Origin: an uncultured Opitutia bacterium
Lineage (GTDB): Bacteria > Verrucomicrobiota > Verrucomicrobiia > Opitutales > UBA953
Direction: 5' to 3'
NCBI GenBank assembly: GCA_937874455.1
Contig: CALNBE010000129.1
Span: forward strand, 1 to 7,919
Length of the DNA stretch: 7,919 bases
Positions 1-6,634 of this stretch are shown piece after piece. How positions within the stretch are numbered: position 1 is the stretch's first letter; every line of letters starts with the position of its first letter. A model generated the notes under the pieces. The model was given only the letters and a program-made list of their open reading frames with translations, ran no database searches and was not told the origin of the DNA. The position numbers and the translations under genes were made by a program.

Positions 1-469
1 GCTCCGCCAAAAAAACATAAAGCGCCGCCTGCTTCGGCGCCCGCCGGCGCAGTTTTTCCAATTCCTCCGCGTCCAACCGACGCTCCAGGCTCAATTTCCT
101 TCGCACCACCGGACGCACGCCCTGCCGCACCGCCGCCGGCAACAAGGTCTCCAATACTGAATTCAGCGACGCCGCGTAATAACCGGCCATCCACTCTCCC
201 AACCGCCGCAAATCCTCCGGCAAGACAATTTCCTCCTGACATAGTTGCAGCACATTGCGCAACCGCCCCGAAGGAATTTCCCCCGCGGCCAGCCCCTCCG
301 TCCGCCAAACCACGCCCAGCCGAGTCGAATTTCCCAGCGGCACCCGCACCAACTGCCCGCACCGCAATCGGCCCGCCAACGCCCCCGGCACCGCATAGGT
401 GTACGCCCGCCCCCCGCCGTCAAATGGCAGGACTTCTATCAGCTCAGCATGGACGGATAGAGCTCTCAT
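1..469 (-). CDS. priA: Primosomal protein N' (PriA helicase), N-terminal fragment
   Basis: This is the first 156 codons of a gene that continues past the left edge. PriA is the 3'-to-5' DNA helicase that recognises stalled forks and D-loops and reloads the replisome. The visible part matches the N-terminal 3'-end-binding domain: 'YTYAVPGALAGRLRCGQLVRVPLGN' spaced over about residues 23-47, then a 'LGVVW' strand, then 'EEIVLPEDLRRLGEWMAGYY' near residues 79-98 and 'LLPAAVRQGV' near 108-117. This order is typical of PriA ('F.Y..P..L.G..VRVPFG', then 'LARWMA.YY..PLG.VL....P'). The ATG at 469-467 was chosen because an in-frame TAA lies five codons upstream (484-482). A GGGG run sits just before the ATG, too close for a standard ribosome-binding site. 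The helicase and zinc-binding parts lie outside the window. The identification is by motif recall, without a search. Confidence 0.85.
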   Translation of the reverse strand, partial: MRALSVHAELIEVLPFDGGGRAYTYAVPGALAGRLRCGQLVRVPLGNSTRLGVVWRTEGLAAGEIPSGRLRNVLQLCQEEIVLPEDLRRLGEWMAGYYAASLNSVLETLLPAAVRQGVRPVVRRKLSLERRLDAEELEKLRRRAPKQAALYVFLAE

Positions 470-715
470 TTTCCCCGCCAATTAAGCAAGCACCACCCCC
501 GCAGCGGAAGTCCTAAAATCCATTCACCACGCAAAAACGGATCAACATGCTTTGACTTGGCTTGGCAAAAAGCTGCATAACAACAACTATTTTTTCTCGC
601 AAATCTGTTCAATTGTTCCATTATTAATTCCGAAAATAAATATCCTCAAAAATCATTATTTATAAGCGTCTTAGACAATAATAACTAAAATAAACTTAAC
701 ACTTTTCTCGTTTTC
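470..715. promoter_or_regulatory. AT-rich divergent intergenic region between priA and the pseudopilin-like gene
   Basis: These 246 bases hold no gene I can support. They must contain the promoters for both divergent genes. Base composition changes sharply: by my count 92 of the 120 bases from 601 to 720 are A or T, while the flanking genes are GC-rich. On the minus strand a weak promoter can be drawn for priA (-35 TTGATC at 545-540, 17-base spacer, -10 TGGATT at 522-517). On the plus strand there is TTGACT/CATAAC (listed separately) and an isolated -10-like TATAAG at 661-666 without a good -35. A small inverted repeat GTCT-T-AGAC lies at 668-676. None of these is more than a candidate. Confidence 0.5.
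552..581 (+). promoter_or_regulatory. Candidate sigma70-type promoter for the pseudopilin cassette
   Basis: A -35-like TTGACT (552-557, five of six consensus bases) is followed after 18 bases by a -10-like CATAAC (576-581, four of six). Transcription would begin around 588, giving an AT-rich leader of about 128 bases before the ATG at 716. The long leader and weak -10 make this tentative; the TATAAG at 661-666 is an alternative nearer the gene. Confidence 0.3.
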
Positions 716-3370
716 ATGAAATTACCCTTAACCAATCGTTTCAAATCATCGAAGCGCACTCCGGCGTTCTCTCTGGTGATTTCTTTGGCCATAATGGCAA
801 TGCTCGTGCTCATGGTGCTCTCGCTGGCGGCATTCCTTACCATTGAGCTGAAGTCCTCCAGCCTTTTCACCAAGCAAATGATCGCGCGGCAAAACGCTTT
901 GACCGGCGCACGCATCGCACTGGGAAAAATCCAGCAGTTGGCTGGGCCGGACCGGCGGGTTTCCGCACCGGGTTATTTTGCGATCGAAAACGCCCAGACG
1001 CGCCGGAATGCCGACGAGGATTCGCTAGCCAACCCCCACTGGAGCGGGATCTGGAACACCATCGACAAGAGCTCTCCCAAGGCGAGTTCAACAGTGCGCC
1101 CCTTCTACGTCAGTTACCATGAGGATCTGTCGGGGCTGGGAATCAACGAGGCATTTCTCACGGACACGCGCAACCAGAACGGCAGCTACGTGCGGCCGGA
1201 CGTGATGGAGTGGCTGGTCACGCAAGTGCCCAACCAAAACTACACCCCGGAGTCCACCCCGGAGTCCAACTGGGTCACCCTGCTCAACTACAAGAGCCAC
1301 ACTGGAACGAGCAAACAGGTGCAAGTCCCTTATTTGGGATTCAACGAGAACGGCATTGTGACCCAGCAACGGGGGGCGACCGGCGGATTTGCCTACTGGG
1401 TTTCGGACGAAGGCGCAAAGGCCCGGGTCAATCTTTACGATCCACGCAAGCAACAGAACACCACCACAACAGAGGGCTTCTACCGAGTCTTGGCTCCGGC
1501 GGCCAACAACATCAAGTTGGTCAAAACCCCGGACGGAGTGAATGCCTACCAAGGTTTTGACACCGCCACCATCAATGACCGCCTAGGGGAAATTGTGACC
1601 CTCTCGACAATGGCCTTTCTGGACTTCGGAGCCACGCCAACGGAGAACGCGCAGTACATCAAGGAGAACTTTTTGGACTTCACCGAAGTCTCCTCCGGCG
1701 TGCTGGCCAGCAGTGCGCACGGTGGCCTGCTCTCCGACCTCACCGCCTTCCTGCACAGCAGCAACGTGGTGGGAGAAATCGCCAACGATACCTCCACTAC
1801 TCCGGCCCGCCCCGGAATCAAGGGCGAGGAGACCCTGATCATCTCCAGCCAAGGACACGTGAACAGCGGCCCTTACTTCAGCACCCTGCGCCTCTGGTAT
1901 GACGCTCCCAATCGCAATTTTCCATCCGGCACTATCGATGTCTCCCGCTATTACCCCGACCAAGTGGAAATGGACCAAGACACCCGTCTCCGGACTTGGA
2001 TCTGGGATAACCCGGCGACTGTTAAGTCGTGGAGCGAGGGTGAACGGCAGTACCCTCGGCTTCGCCGTTACGACCAACAGGCCAGCAAAATTCTCCCGCT
2101 CACCCCGGTTCTGGTGGAGGCCAGATTGGGTTTTGATTTTGGATACTGGCAGGGCGAAACAGCAGATGTCACCAGCCATCCTGACCGTGTCCGGGGATTG
2201 CGCACTTATGTATTCCCCCAGATTGCCCTGTGGAATCCCTACAGCGTCCCCATTCGTTCCAGCAAACCCTACGCCATTATCTTTCACGCCCCATCCCAAT
2301 TGCGTCTGCGCATCCTCAAAGGCAGCTTGGAAACCTGGCCACGGGGAGCCGGTCGCAGTTCACGCGACTTCCGGCAAAAAATCCCGCTGGACGCCGCCAC
2401 CTGGGCCGATGCCCTGAATGAATGGAACAACACCGGCTTCCAAGGAGGAAACTATGGTGACTTTTTCCATTTTTCTCTGGATGGGTCCTTTGTCATCCCT
2501 CCGGGTGAGGTGCTTGTTTATCGCTCGTCCAACAAGGGTTCCCAGACGTGGCGCAAATACCCAGCGGATGAGAGCCTCAATTCCGACAATGCTTTGAAAC
2601 CGAGCGGCACCCTGCTGGGCAACATGGGCGGCTTCCGCTTCATCCCGCCCTATAATCCGCCATTAAACAACAGGAACTACGGTCACTTTTACTTCCAACA
2701 AGTCGGCGTGGACTCCTCCACCAGCCCCGGAGTCCCTCTCTCTTATTTGACAAACGCCACCTATTCCATCCAGCGCACCGGCTGGTCCAACGCGCACCAG
2801 ATCTTGGGCGGAGACTTGGACGATGGTTCCGCCACCACCCTGACCTATCCGCACGTGACGTTAAAACTGAAAAAGACCTCTAATCCGTCCAGCAATAGCC
2901 GGGAACGCTACATGGAGTTCCCCGGATTGCAGCGGATCAATCTCTCCCCCGGCGGGGAACGCCCCATCGTCTGGGACGAACAAGTCGCACCAGTCGACCA
3001 CGCGGTTTACGATACGTCCTTCTGGCTTCCAGCCACCAATGACAACGAGTCCGGCCCGTTCATGGAATATACCGCGCTGGAAACCGCCCGCAGGAATGGC
3101 ACGCCTCCGCCAGTCGGCTTCCAAATCGGCTACCGCTTGCTGCGTTTTGACGAGGAGGACGAATCCAGCATTATTATCAACGGCAAGCCCCGTTTCGACA
3201 ACGCAATCAGCGTCTCGCCCTTCACCTTCAACGTCCGCAGCCCCATTCCCATGCGCATCCCCAATGCCTACTGGGATTCCAACAACAGCTCGACCCAAGG
3301 CACCGGATCAACCTACCGCAAGGCCGGCTGGCTGAACAACTTGGTCACCGGCCTCTACCTCATTGAGTGA
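716..3370 (+). CDS. Giant PilX/GspK-like pseudopilin family protein, N-terminal part of a split gene
   Basis: The 884-residue product has a short basic leader (residues 1-15), then a single hydrophobic segment at about 18-43 beginning 'A|FSLVISL'. This resembles a type IV prepilin N-terminus cut by prepilin peptidase, with no Glu at position 5 of the mature form, as in the minor pseudopilins GspK/PilX. A block at 58-84 ('ARQNALTGARIALGKIQQ' then 'AGPDRRVSA') is one I associate with a large family of uncharacterised Verrucomicrobiota proteins. The rest (about 85-884) is a hydrophilic, beta-rich-looking exported region without recognised catalytic motifs. The ATG at 716 is chosen because it places the basic leader directly before the membrane segment; there is no Shine-Dalgarno sequence. 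The protein stops at TGA 3368-3370 inside the foot of a perfect inverted repeat. The family's conserved C-terminus is encoded in the next, overlapping frame, so this is probably a truncated half of one 1370-residue protein. Function is unknown; export via a type II secretion or pilus-like machine is inference. Confidence 0.75.
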   Translation: MKLPLTNRFKSSKRTPAFSLVISLAIMAMLVLMVLSLAAFLTIELKSSSLFTKQMIARQNALTGARIALGKIQQLAGPDRRVSAPGYFAIENAQTRRNADEDSLANPHWSGIWNTIDKSSPKASSTVRPFYVSYHEDLSGLGINEAFLTDTRNQNGSYVRPDVMEWLVTQVPNQNYTPESTPESNWVTLLNYKSHTGTSKQVQVPYLGFNENGIVTQQRGATGGFAYWVSDEGAKARVNLYDPRKQQNTTTTEGFYRVLAPAANNIKLVKTPDGVNAYQGFDTATINDRLGEIVTLSTMAFLDFGATPTENAQYIKENFLDFTEVSSGVLASSAHGGLLSDLTAFLHSSNVVGEIANDTSTTPARPGIKGEETLIISSQGHVNSGPYFSTLRLWYDAPNRNFPSGTIDVSRYYPDQVEMDQDTRLRTWIWDNPATVKSWSEGERQYPRLRRYDQQASKILPLTPVLVEARLGFDFGYWQGETADVTSHPDRVRGLRTYVFPQIALWNPYSVPIRSSKPYAIIFHAPSQLRLRILKGSLETWPRGAGRSSRDFRQKIPLDAATWADALNEWNNTGFQGGNYGDFFHFSLDGSFVIPPGEVLVYRSSNKGSQTWRKYPADESLNSDNALKPSGTLLGNMGGFRFIPPYNPPLNNRNYGHFYFQQVGVDSSTSPGVPLSYLTNATYSIQRTGWSNAHQILGGDLDDGSATTLTYPHVTLKLKKTSNPSSNSRERYMEFPGLQRINLSPGGERPIVWDEQVAPVDHAVYDTSFWLPATNDNESGPFMEYTALETARRNGTPPPVGFQIGYRLLRFDEEDESSIIINGKPRFDNAISVSPFTFNVRSPIPMRIPNAYWDSNNSSTQGTGSTYRKAGWLNNLVTGLYLIE

Positions 3371-4854
3371 ATGATTTTGCCCTCGGTATTGGCCTGATGC
3401 ACGGCGCGCCATTCTCCGTCTTCAGCAAGGCCAATACCGAGGGCAAAATCATTGCCTTCGATTTTCCCGACCGCAAATACGCCCTGACCAGCCTCGCCGA
3501 CTTCCGCCACGCGATGCTCTCCCCCTTCAACTGGCACCCCAGCTACGTGGTCGGCAACTCGCTCATGGACCCGTTCTCCGACCCCCATCGCACCATCAAC
3601 CGCACTCTCTACAAATCCGGCCCAGCAATCTGGAAAAACCTCGAAAGCTCCTCCTCTCGCGGACGGGGCGGGTTCGGCCACTTGCTTGGCGGCACGGGAG
3701 TTAATAACACCAACCGGATGGACTCAACCGATGTGCTGCTCTACAACATCGCCTTCGAAGTCAACTATTCCCTCTTCGACAATTTTTTCCTTTCAACTCT
3801 CCTCAAGGAAAAGAAAACCAGCGCCGACTGGGATGGCGTGGACCCACTGCCCAACGCCCGCTTGAAGCTCCACAAGTCGATTTCCCCAAGCTCGGTGGAC
3901 TTCACCCAAGCGATGAACTCGACCGACAAGATGTTCCACACGGCCTCCAGCCTGCTCGTCAACGAGGGCGCGTTCAACGTAAATTCCACCAGCGTCGAAG
4001 CTTGGGTGGCCTTCCTTTCCTCCACTCTCAATGTTAACCGCCCGCTCAGCCCCCGGGGCGACGGTGGCACCGGCAGCGGCGCAGTGCAGTTTTCAAAATT
4101 GCTCCGGCCATTTGTCGCAGGAAATCCCACCAAGGATCTCTCAAAGGAAATGGGCACAGGCTACCGCGCGCTCTCCGAGTCTGAAATACGAACTCTGGCA
4201 GAGAAAATCGTCGAGGAGGTCAAACTCCGCGGCCCCTTCCTATCGCTGTCCGACTTCATAAACCGCCGCCTGATCGGACGCGACGTCTCCCGCGCCTCCC
4301 AAGTGCAATTCTCCGACGGAGACGACATCAGCATGGCACTCAAAGGTGCGCTCGACGCGGCCATCGAAAAGGCCGGCATCAATGCGGAAGACGCCGCGAA
4401 CAGCAGCGTCGGCGACGAAAATAGCTACCAGCTGGCGGAAATTCGCGACGGACTCCCCAACGGCACCATGAACGACGCCTACGTGGCAAGCTTCCCGCAA
4501 AGGAAATCGCAAAACATGGCCGGCTGGCTGACCCAGATGGACATCCTTTCCACCCTGGCCCCGGCAATGACAGCGCGCAGCGACACATTCAAGATCCGCG
4601 TTTATGGCGATTGTAAATCGCCCAACAACATCCAGCCAGATGCGGTGGCCTACTTGGAAATCACCGTCCAGCGGCAACCATATTTCTACGACACCACCGA
4701 TTCGGCCAACACCCCGGTGACGCAACTCTACGACAGCTCTGGCCAGCCGGACCCACTGCCGGAGGAAAACACCAACCTCCAAGCCGCCAATCGGCAGTTC
4801 GGTCGCAAATTCGAGATCGTTTCCCTCCGCTGGCTCTCACCCAACGAAATTTAA
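3367..4854 (+). CDS. Giant pseudopilin-like protein, C-terminal part of a split gene
   Basis: This 495-codon frame opens with GTG at 3367, overlapping the upstream TGA by four bases (GTGA). It has no signal peptide, so it could not be exported on its own. It carries the conserved end of the Verrucomicrobiota family: 'LTSLADFRHAMLSPFNWHPS' at 40-59 followed by 'YVVGNS', a GspK-like 'LSLSDFINRRL' at about 292-302, 'TLAPAMTARSDTFKIRVYG' from about 396, and a final 'FGRKFEIVSLRWLSPNEI'. About the first ten residues come from the left arm of the inverted repeat and look like non-native sequence. Deleting the 26 bases 3370-3395 joins this frame to the upstream one (reading ...YLIE-W-MHGAPF...) without any stop. 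I regard both frames as one gene. If the split is real, expression would need translational reinitiation or the gene is inactivated. Family assignment is from recall. Confidence 0.72.
   Translation: MNDFALGIGLMHGAPFSVFSKANTEGKIIAFDFPDRKYALTSLADFRHAMLSPFNWHPSYVVGNSLMDPFSDPHRTINRTLYKSGPAIWKNLESSSSRGRGGFGHLLGGTGVNNTNRMDSTDVLLYNIAFEVNYSLFDNFFLSTLLKEKKTSADWDGVDPLPNARLKLHKSISPSSVDFTQAMNSTDKMFHTASSLLVNEGAFNVNSTSVEAWVAFLSSTLNVNRPLSPRGDGGTGSGAVQFSKLLRPFVAGNPTKDLSKEMGTGYRALSESEIRTLAEKIVEEVKLRGPFLSLSDFINRRLIGRDVSRASQVQFSDGDDISMALKGALDAAIEKAGINAEDAANSSVGDENSYQLAEIRDGLPNGTMNDAYVASFPQRKSQNMAGWLTQMDILSTLAPAMTARSDTFKIRVYGDCKSPNNIQPDAVAYLEITVQRQPYFYDTTDSANTPVTQLYDSSGQPDPLPEENTNLQAANRQFGRKFEIVSLRWLSPNEI
3370..3453. 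repeat. Perfect 26-bp inverted repeat at the junction of the split pseudopilin gene
   Basis: The left arm 3370-3395 is the exact reverse complement of the right arm 3428-3453, with a 32-base loop (3396-3427) containing the 8-bp palindrome GGCGCGCC (3403-3410). The outer flanking pair (3369 G, 3454 G) does not match, so the symmetry ends abruptly. The right arm reads in frame as 'KANTEGKII', leading into the conserved part of the protein, so it is probably the original copy. The left arm ends the upstream frame and is probably the inserted copy. There is no T-run after the stem, so it is not a standard terminator. Confidence 0.95.
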
Positions 4855-4861
4855 TTGCCCA

Positions 4862-5785
4862 ATGAAAAACGCCCTTCTTTCGGTCATATCGTTTTGCGCA
4901 ATAGGAATCACCGCCTTGGCGCAAAACACTTCGCCCGCCTCCGCAAGCAAAACCGCCACCAACCCCCGCGAGGCATGGATATCCGTCTGCGCCTTGGGGC
5001 AACGCCATGCACCGACTTACGATAAAAACTACCAGGAAATCCCCCCGGACCCCACGTTGCTGCACCCCACCAACATCTGGTACCAAGTGCCGCCTCCAGC
5101 TCCGGCCGCCCCCGGGCTTTCCGCCCCCAAACCAACCCACGACGACCTGTACAAATCAATCCCCCTGCGGCTGAACATCGCCGGCCAATGGAACAAAATC
5201 CCCCTGCTCTCCGGTAACACCCTCACCCTCTGCCAAACGGGATCCGTCCCCAACGCCACCGGGCAGCCTACCACTTCCTACCGGCCTTACATCAACCTCA
5301 ATGTTCCGCCCACCTCGCAAGGCAGCGTGCTCTTTCTCGCCCGCAGCTGGGATCCCCGCCGCCCCGCAGAAAGCAGCTGGGACCGCCCCTTGCTCCTCAA
5401 CGTTCCCCTGGAAACTTTCATGGACCAGAACGGCCAATTCCGGGAGAACCTAGTACTCGTCACCAATACGCTCCCCTATCCGGTCGCATATCGGATTGGC
5501 GCGCAGGGAGGACAGATCGCCCCCGGCAAGTTTGCCTGCGTCCCCCTGTCCAATGTCCAAAACAGCAGCGCGTCCTACAAGGTACAGGTGAACGTGGCTG
5601 GCAAATGGAGGGACTTTGAAGGCTCTGAGGGCACACTTTACATCAACAGTCAAAGCGCTGCTGCCCTAGTCCTTTACGCAAACTTTACCCGCAAGAAAAA
5701 AGACCCCTTGCAAGCGACCAACGTTTCCATCCGCTTCCCGGAATTATCCTCGCCGCAAACACCCACCCCAGACAATGGCAGGTGA
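4862..5785 (+). CDS. Secreted protein of unknown function, partner of the pseudopilin-like gene
   Basis: I do not recognise a characterised family for this 307-residue protein. It has a clear Sec signal peptide: Lys at residue 2, a hydrophobic core at about 4-19, and a type I cleavage site 'ALA|Q' after residue 20. The mature protein includes a proline/alanine-rich stretch at about 77-92 and otherwise alternates short hydrophobic strands with Gly/Asn/Pro turns, suggesting an all-beta periplasmic or surface protein. Two segments resemble each other: 'LNIAGQWNKI' at 104-113 and 'VNVAGKWRDF' at 243-252. The tail from about 294 is Pro/Thr/Ser-rich. It starts 7 bases after the pseudopilin-like gene with no ribosome-binding site of its own, so the two are very likely co-transcribed and possibly translationally coupled. 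This argues for a joint envelope role, but none can be named from sequence. Confidence 0.8.
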   Translation: MKNALLSVISFCAIGITALAQNTSPASASKTATNPREAWISVCALGQRHAPTYDKNYQEIPPDPTLLHPTNIWYQVPPPAPAAPGLSAPKPTHDDLYKSIPLRLNIAGQWNKIPLLSGNTLTLCQTGSVPNATGQPTTSYRPYINLNVPPTSQGSVLFLARSWDPRRPAESSWDRPLLLNVPLETFMDQNGQFRENLVLVTNTLPYPVAYRIGAQGGQIAPGKFACVPLSNVQNSSASYKVQVNVAGKWRDFEGSEGTLYINSQSAAALVLYANFTRKKKDPLQATNVSIRFPELSSPQTPTPDNGR

Positions 5786-5880
5786 CTCGTCGCCTTGGGG
5801 AATTTTTCCTTCGCCCTCAATAATGCCTTGCACCGCAATAGACTTTTGCCTTCATTGCGCCTCCATACCACATTTTTAGT
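5786..5880 (+). other. Intergenic gap upstream of the Pal-like gene
   Basis: These 95 bases contain no coding region and no convincing terminator for the upstream cassette. Only a weak GGAA/TTCC pairing near 5804-5812 is visible. No good sigma70 promoter stands out; a TTGCCT at 5846-5851 has only a poor -10 partner. Read-through from the pseudopilin cassette into the lipoprotein gene is therefore possible. Confidence 0.4.
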
Positions 5881-6435
5881 ATGAAAACCTTTCAACTCAC
5901 CCTTTTCGCCCTTGCCACCATTCTCGTCGCAGGTTGCGCTCCTAGCAGCCCCCCTTCCGGTTACGATTCCGCCTCCGGACCCCGCTCCGGCGGTTTTGAA
6001 AACGACATCCATAACTCCCTTAACGGCACCCTGCCCTCTCGCTCGGAAAGTTTTGGCAACGGTAGCGATCTTTTCGATCCACTCACCGGACAACCGGATC
6101 CCCGCGCAGTGATGGCCACCGTCTATTTCGGCTTCGACCGCTACAATGTCAGCGCCGCCGAGGGCAACAAACTGGTCTCCCTTTCCAGCCAAGCCCAAAA
6201 CGCCCGCCTCATCGTCGCCGGATACACCGACCACTTCGGTACCGACCAATACAACATTGCCCTTTCCGACAAACGCGCCCAAAGCGTCAAGACCTACTTG
6301 ATGAACCTCGGATTCCCCGAGTCCAGCATTGAAATCAAGGCCTTCGGCAAGCAATACGCCCGCCCCAACGGAACCCGCGAACAGGTCCGTGAAGACCGCC
6401 GCGCGGTGGTGGTGGACGCCAACTTCAAGCCCTGA
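5881..6435 (+). CDS. pal: Pal/OmpA-family peptidoglycan-associated lipoprotein
   Basis: The 184-residue protein begins with a lipoprotein signal peptide ending in the lipobox 'LVAGC' (15-19), so Cys19 should be lipidated and anchor it in the outer membrane. A Ser/Gly/Pro-rich linker (about 20-75) leads to an OmpA-like domain at about 80-183. This starts with 'VYFGFDRYNVS' and contains 'YTDHFGTDQYNIALSDKRA' (115-133). Asp117 and Arg132 have the 15-residue spacing of the Asp/Arg pair that grips diaminopimelate of peptidoglycan in OmpA C-terminal domains. A late 'GKQYARPNGT...EDRRAVV' segment completes the fold. The role is to tie the outer membrane to the cell wall. No tolB or other tol gene adjoins it here, so it could be a Pal paralogue and not the Tol-Pal component itself. 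There is no Shine-Dalgarno sequence before the ATG; a strong terminator follows directly. Confidence 0.88.
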   Translation: MKTFQLTLFALATILVAGCAPSSPPSGYDSASGPRSGGFENDIHNSLNGTLPSRSESFGNGSDLFDPLTGQPDPRAVMATVYFGFDRYNVSAAEGNKLVSLSSQAQNARLIVAGYTDHFGTDQYNIALSDKRAQSVKTYLMNLGFPESSIEIKAFGKQYARPNGTREQVREDRRAVVVDANFKP

Positions 6436-6449
6436 GCAGCCTTTTTTCC

Positions 6450-6480
6450 AAAACCGCCGGTTTCCCCCGGCGGTTTTTTC
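6450..6480 (+). terminator. Rho-independent terminator after the Pal-like gene
   Basis: An 11-bp perfect stem pairs 6450-6460 with 6467-6477. It has a GC-rich core (CCGCCGG/CCGGCGG), an outer A4/T4 extension and a 6-base loop at 6461-6466. The descending arm runs into six Ts (6474-6479). The stem begins 15 bases after the stop codon of the lipoprotein gene, the expected position for ending that transcript and separating it from the metabolic genes to the right. Confidence 0.92.
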
Positions 6481-6544
6481 ATGCTCCAAAAAGGCCGGCC
6501 GACACATTAGCAAACGCCACCGACCCTTCAGTCGCGCTTATTAT

Positions 6545-6575
6545 TTGCCATCTCACTATCGAAAAGACTTATGCT
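6545..6575 (+). promoter_or_regulatory. Candidate promoter for the epimerase-carboxyltransferase operon
   Basis: Between the terminator and the epimerase gene, TTGCCA (6545-6550, five of six -35 consensus bases) is followed after 19 bases by TATGCT (6570-6575, four of six -10 bases). The spacer is slightly long. A promoter is needed in this gap because the preceding terminator should isolate the downstream genes; this is the best match I see. Confidence 0.3.
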
Positions 6576-6634
6576 CTTCCCGTTTTTCAATAAACGAACT
6601 CCCTTCGTCTCTTAAACACTCACGACACACTCTC

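Noticed and set aside
163..423. 86-codon minus-strand open frame near the left edge
   Set aside because: The Arg/Gly/Trp-rich product is a frame shadow of priA, which occupies a different minus-strand frame through to position 1.
1583..2299. 238-codon minus-strand open frame inside the pseudopilin-like gene
   Set aside because: It overlaps the well-supported plus-strand frame fully, is of low-complexity Gly/Val-rich character, and has no family resemblance.
3355..3400. Programmed -1 ribosomal frameshifting at the pseudopilin junction, with the hairpin as stimulator
   Set aside because: A -1 shift before the TGA would enter the downstream frame, but no X XXY YYZ slippery heptamer precedes the stop and the stem begins at the stop with no spacer. 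The exact restoration of frame by deleting one arm is a simpler explanation.
3370..3453. Inverted repeat as a transcription terminator or transposon end pair
   Set aside because: It lies inside a coding region, has no T-run, no transposase between the arms (only 32 bases), and no target-site duplication was seen.
6492..6499. 8-bp palindrome GGCCGGCC, and the similar GGCGCGCC at 3403-3410
   Set aside because: Short GC palindromes are expected by chance in GC-rich DNA and have no supporting context here.
5674..6513. 279-codon open frame on the minus strand across the Pal gene
   Set aside because: It is antisense to a well-supported lipoprotein gene and crosses its terminator; it shows no recognisable domain and is explained by codon bias leaving the opposite strand open.
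6329..6634. N-terminal extension of the epimerase reading frame
   Set aside because: The extension runs out of frame through the end of the Pal gene and its terminator; homology starts at the ATG at 6635.
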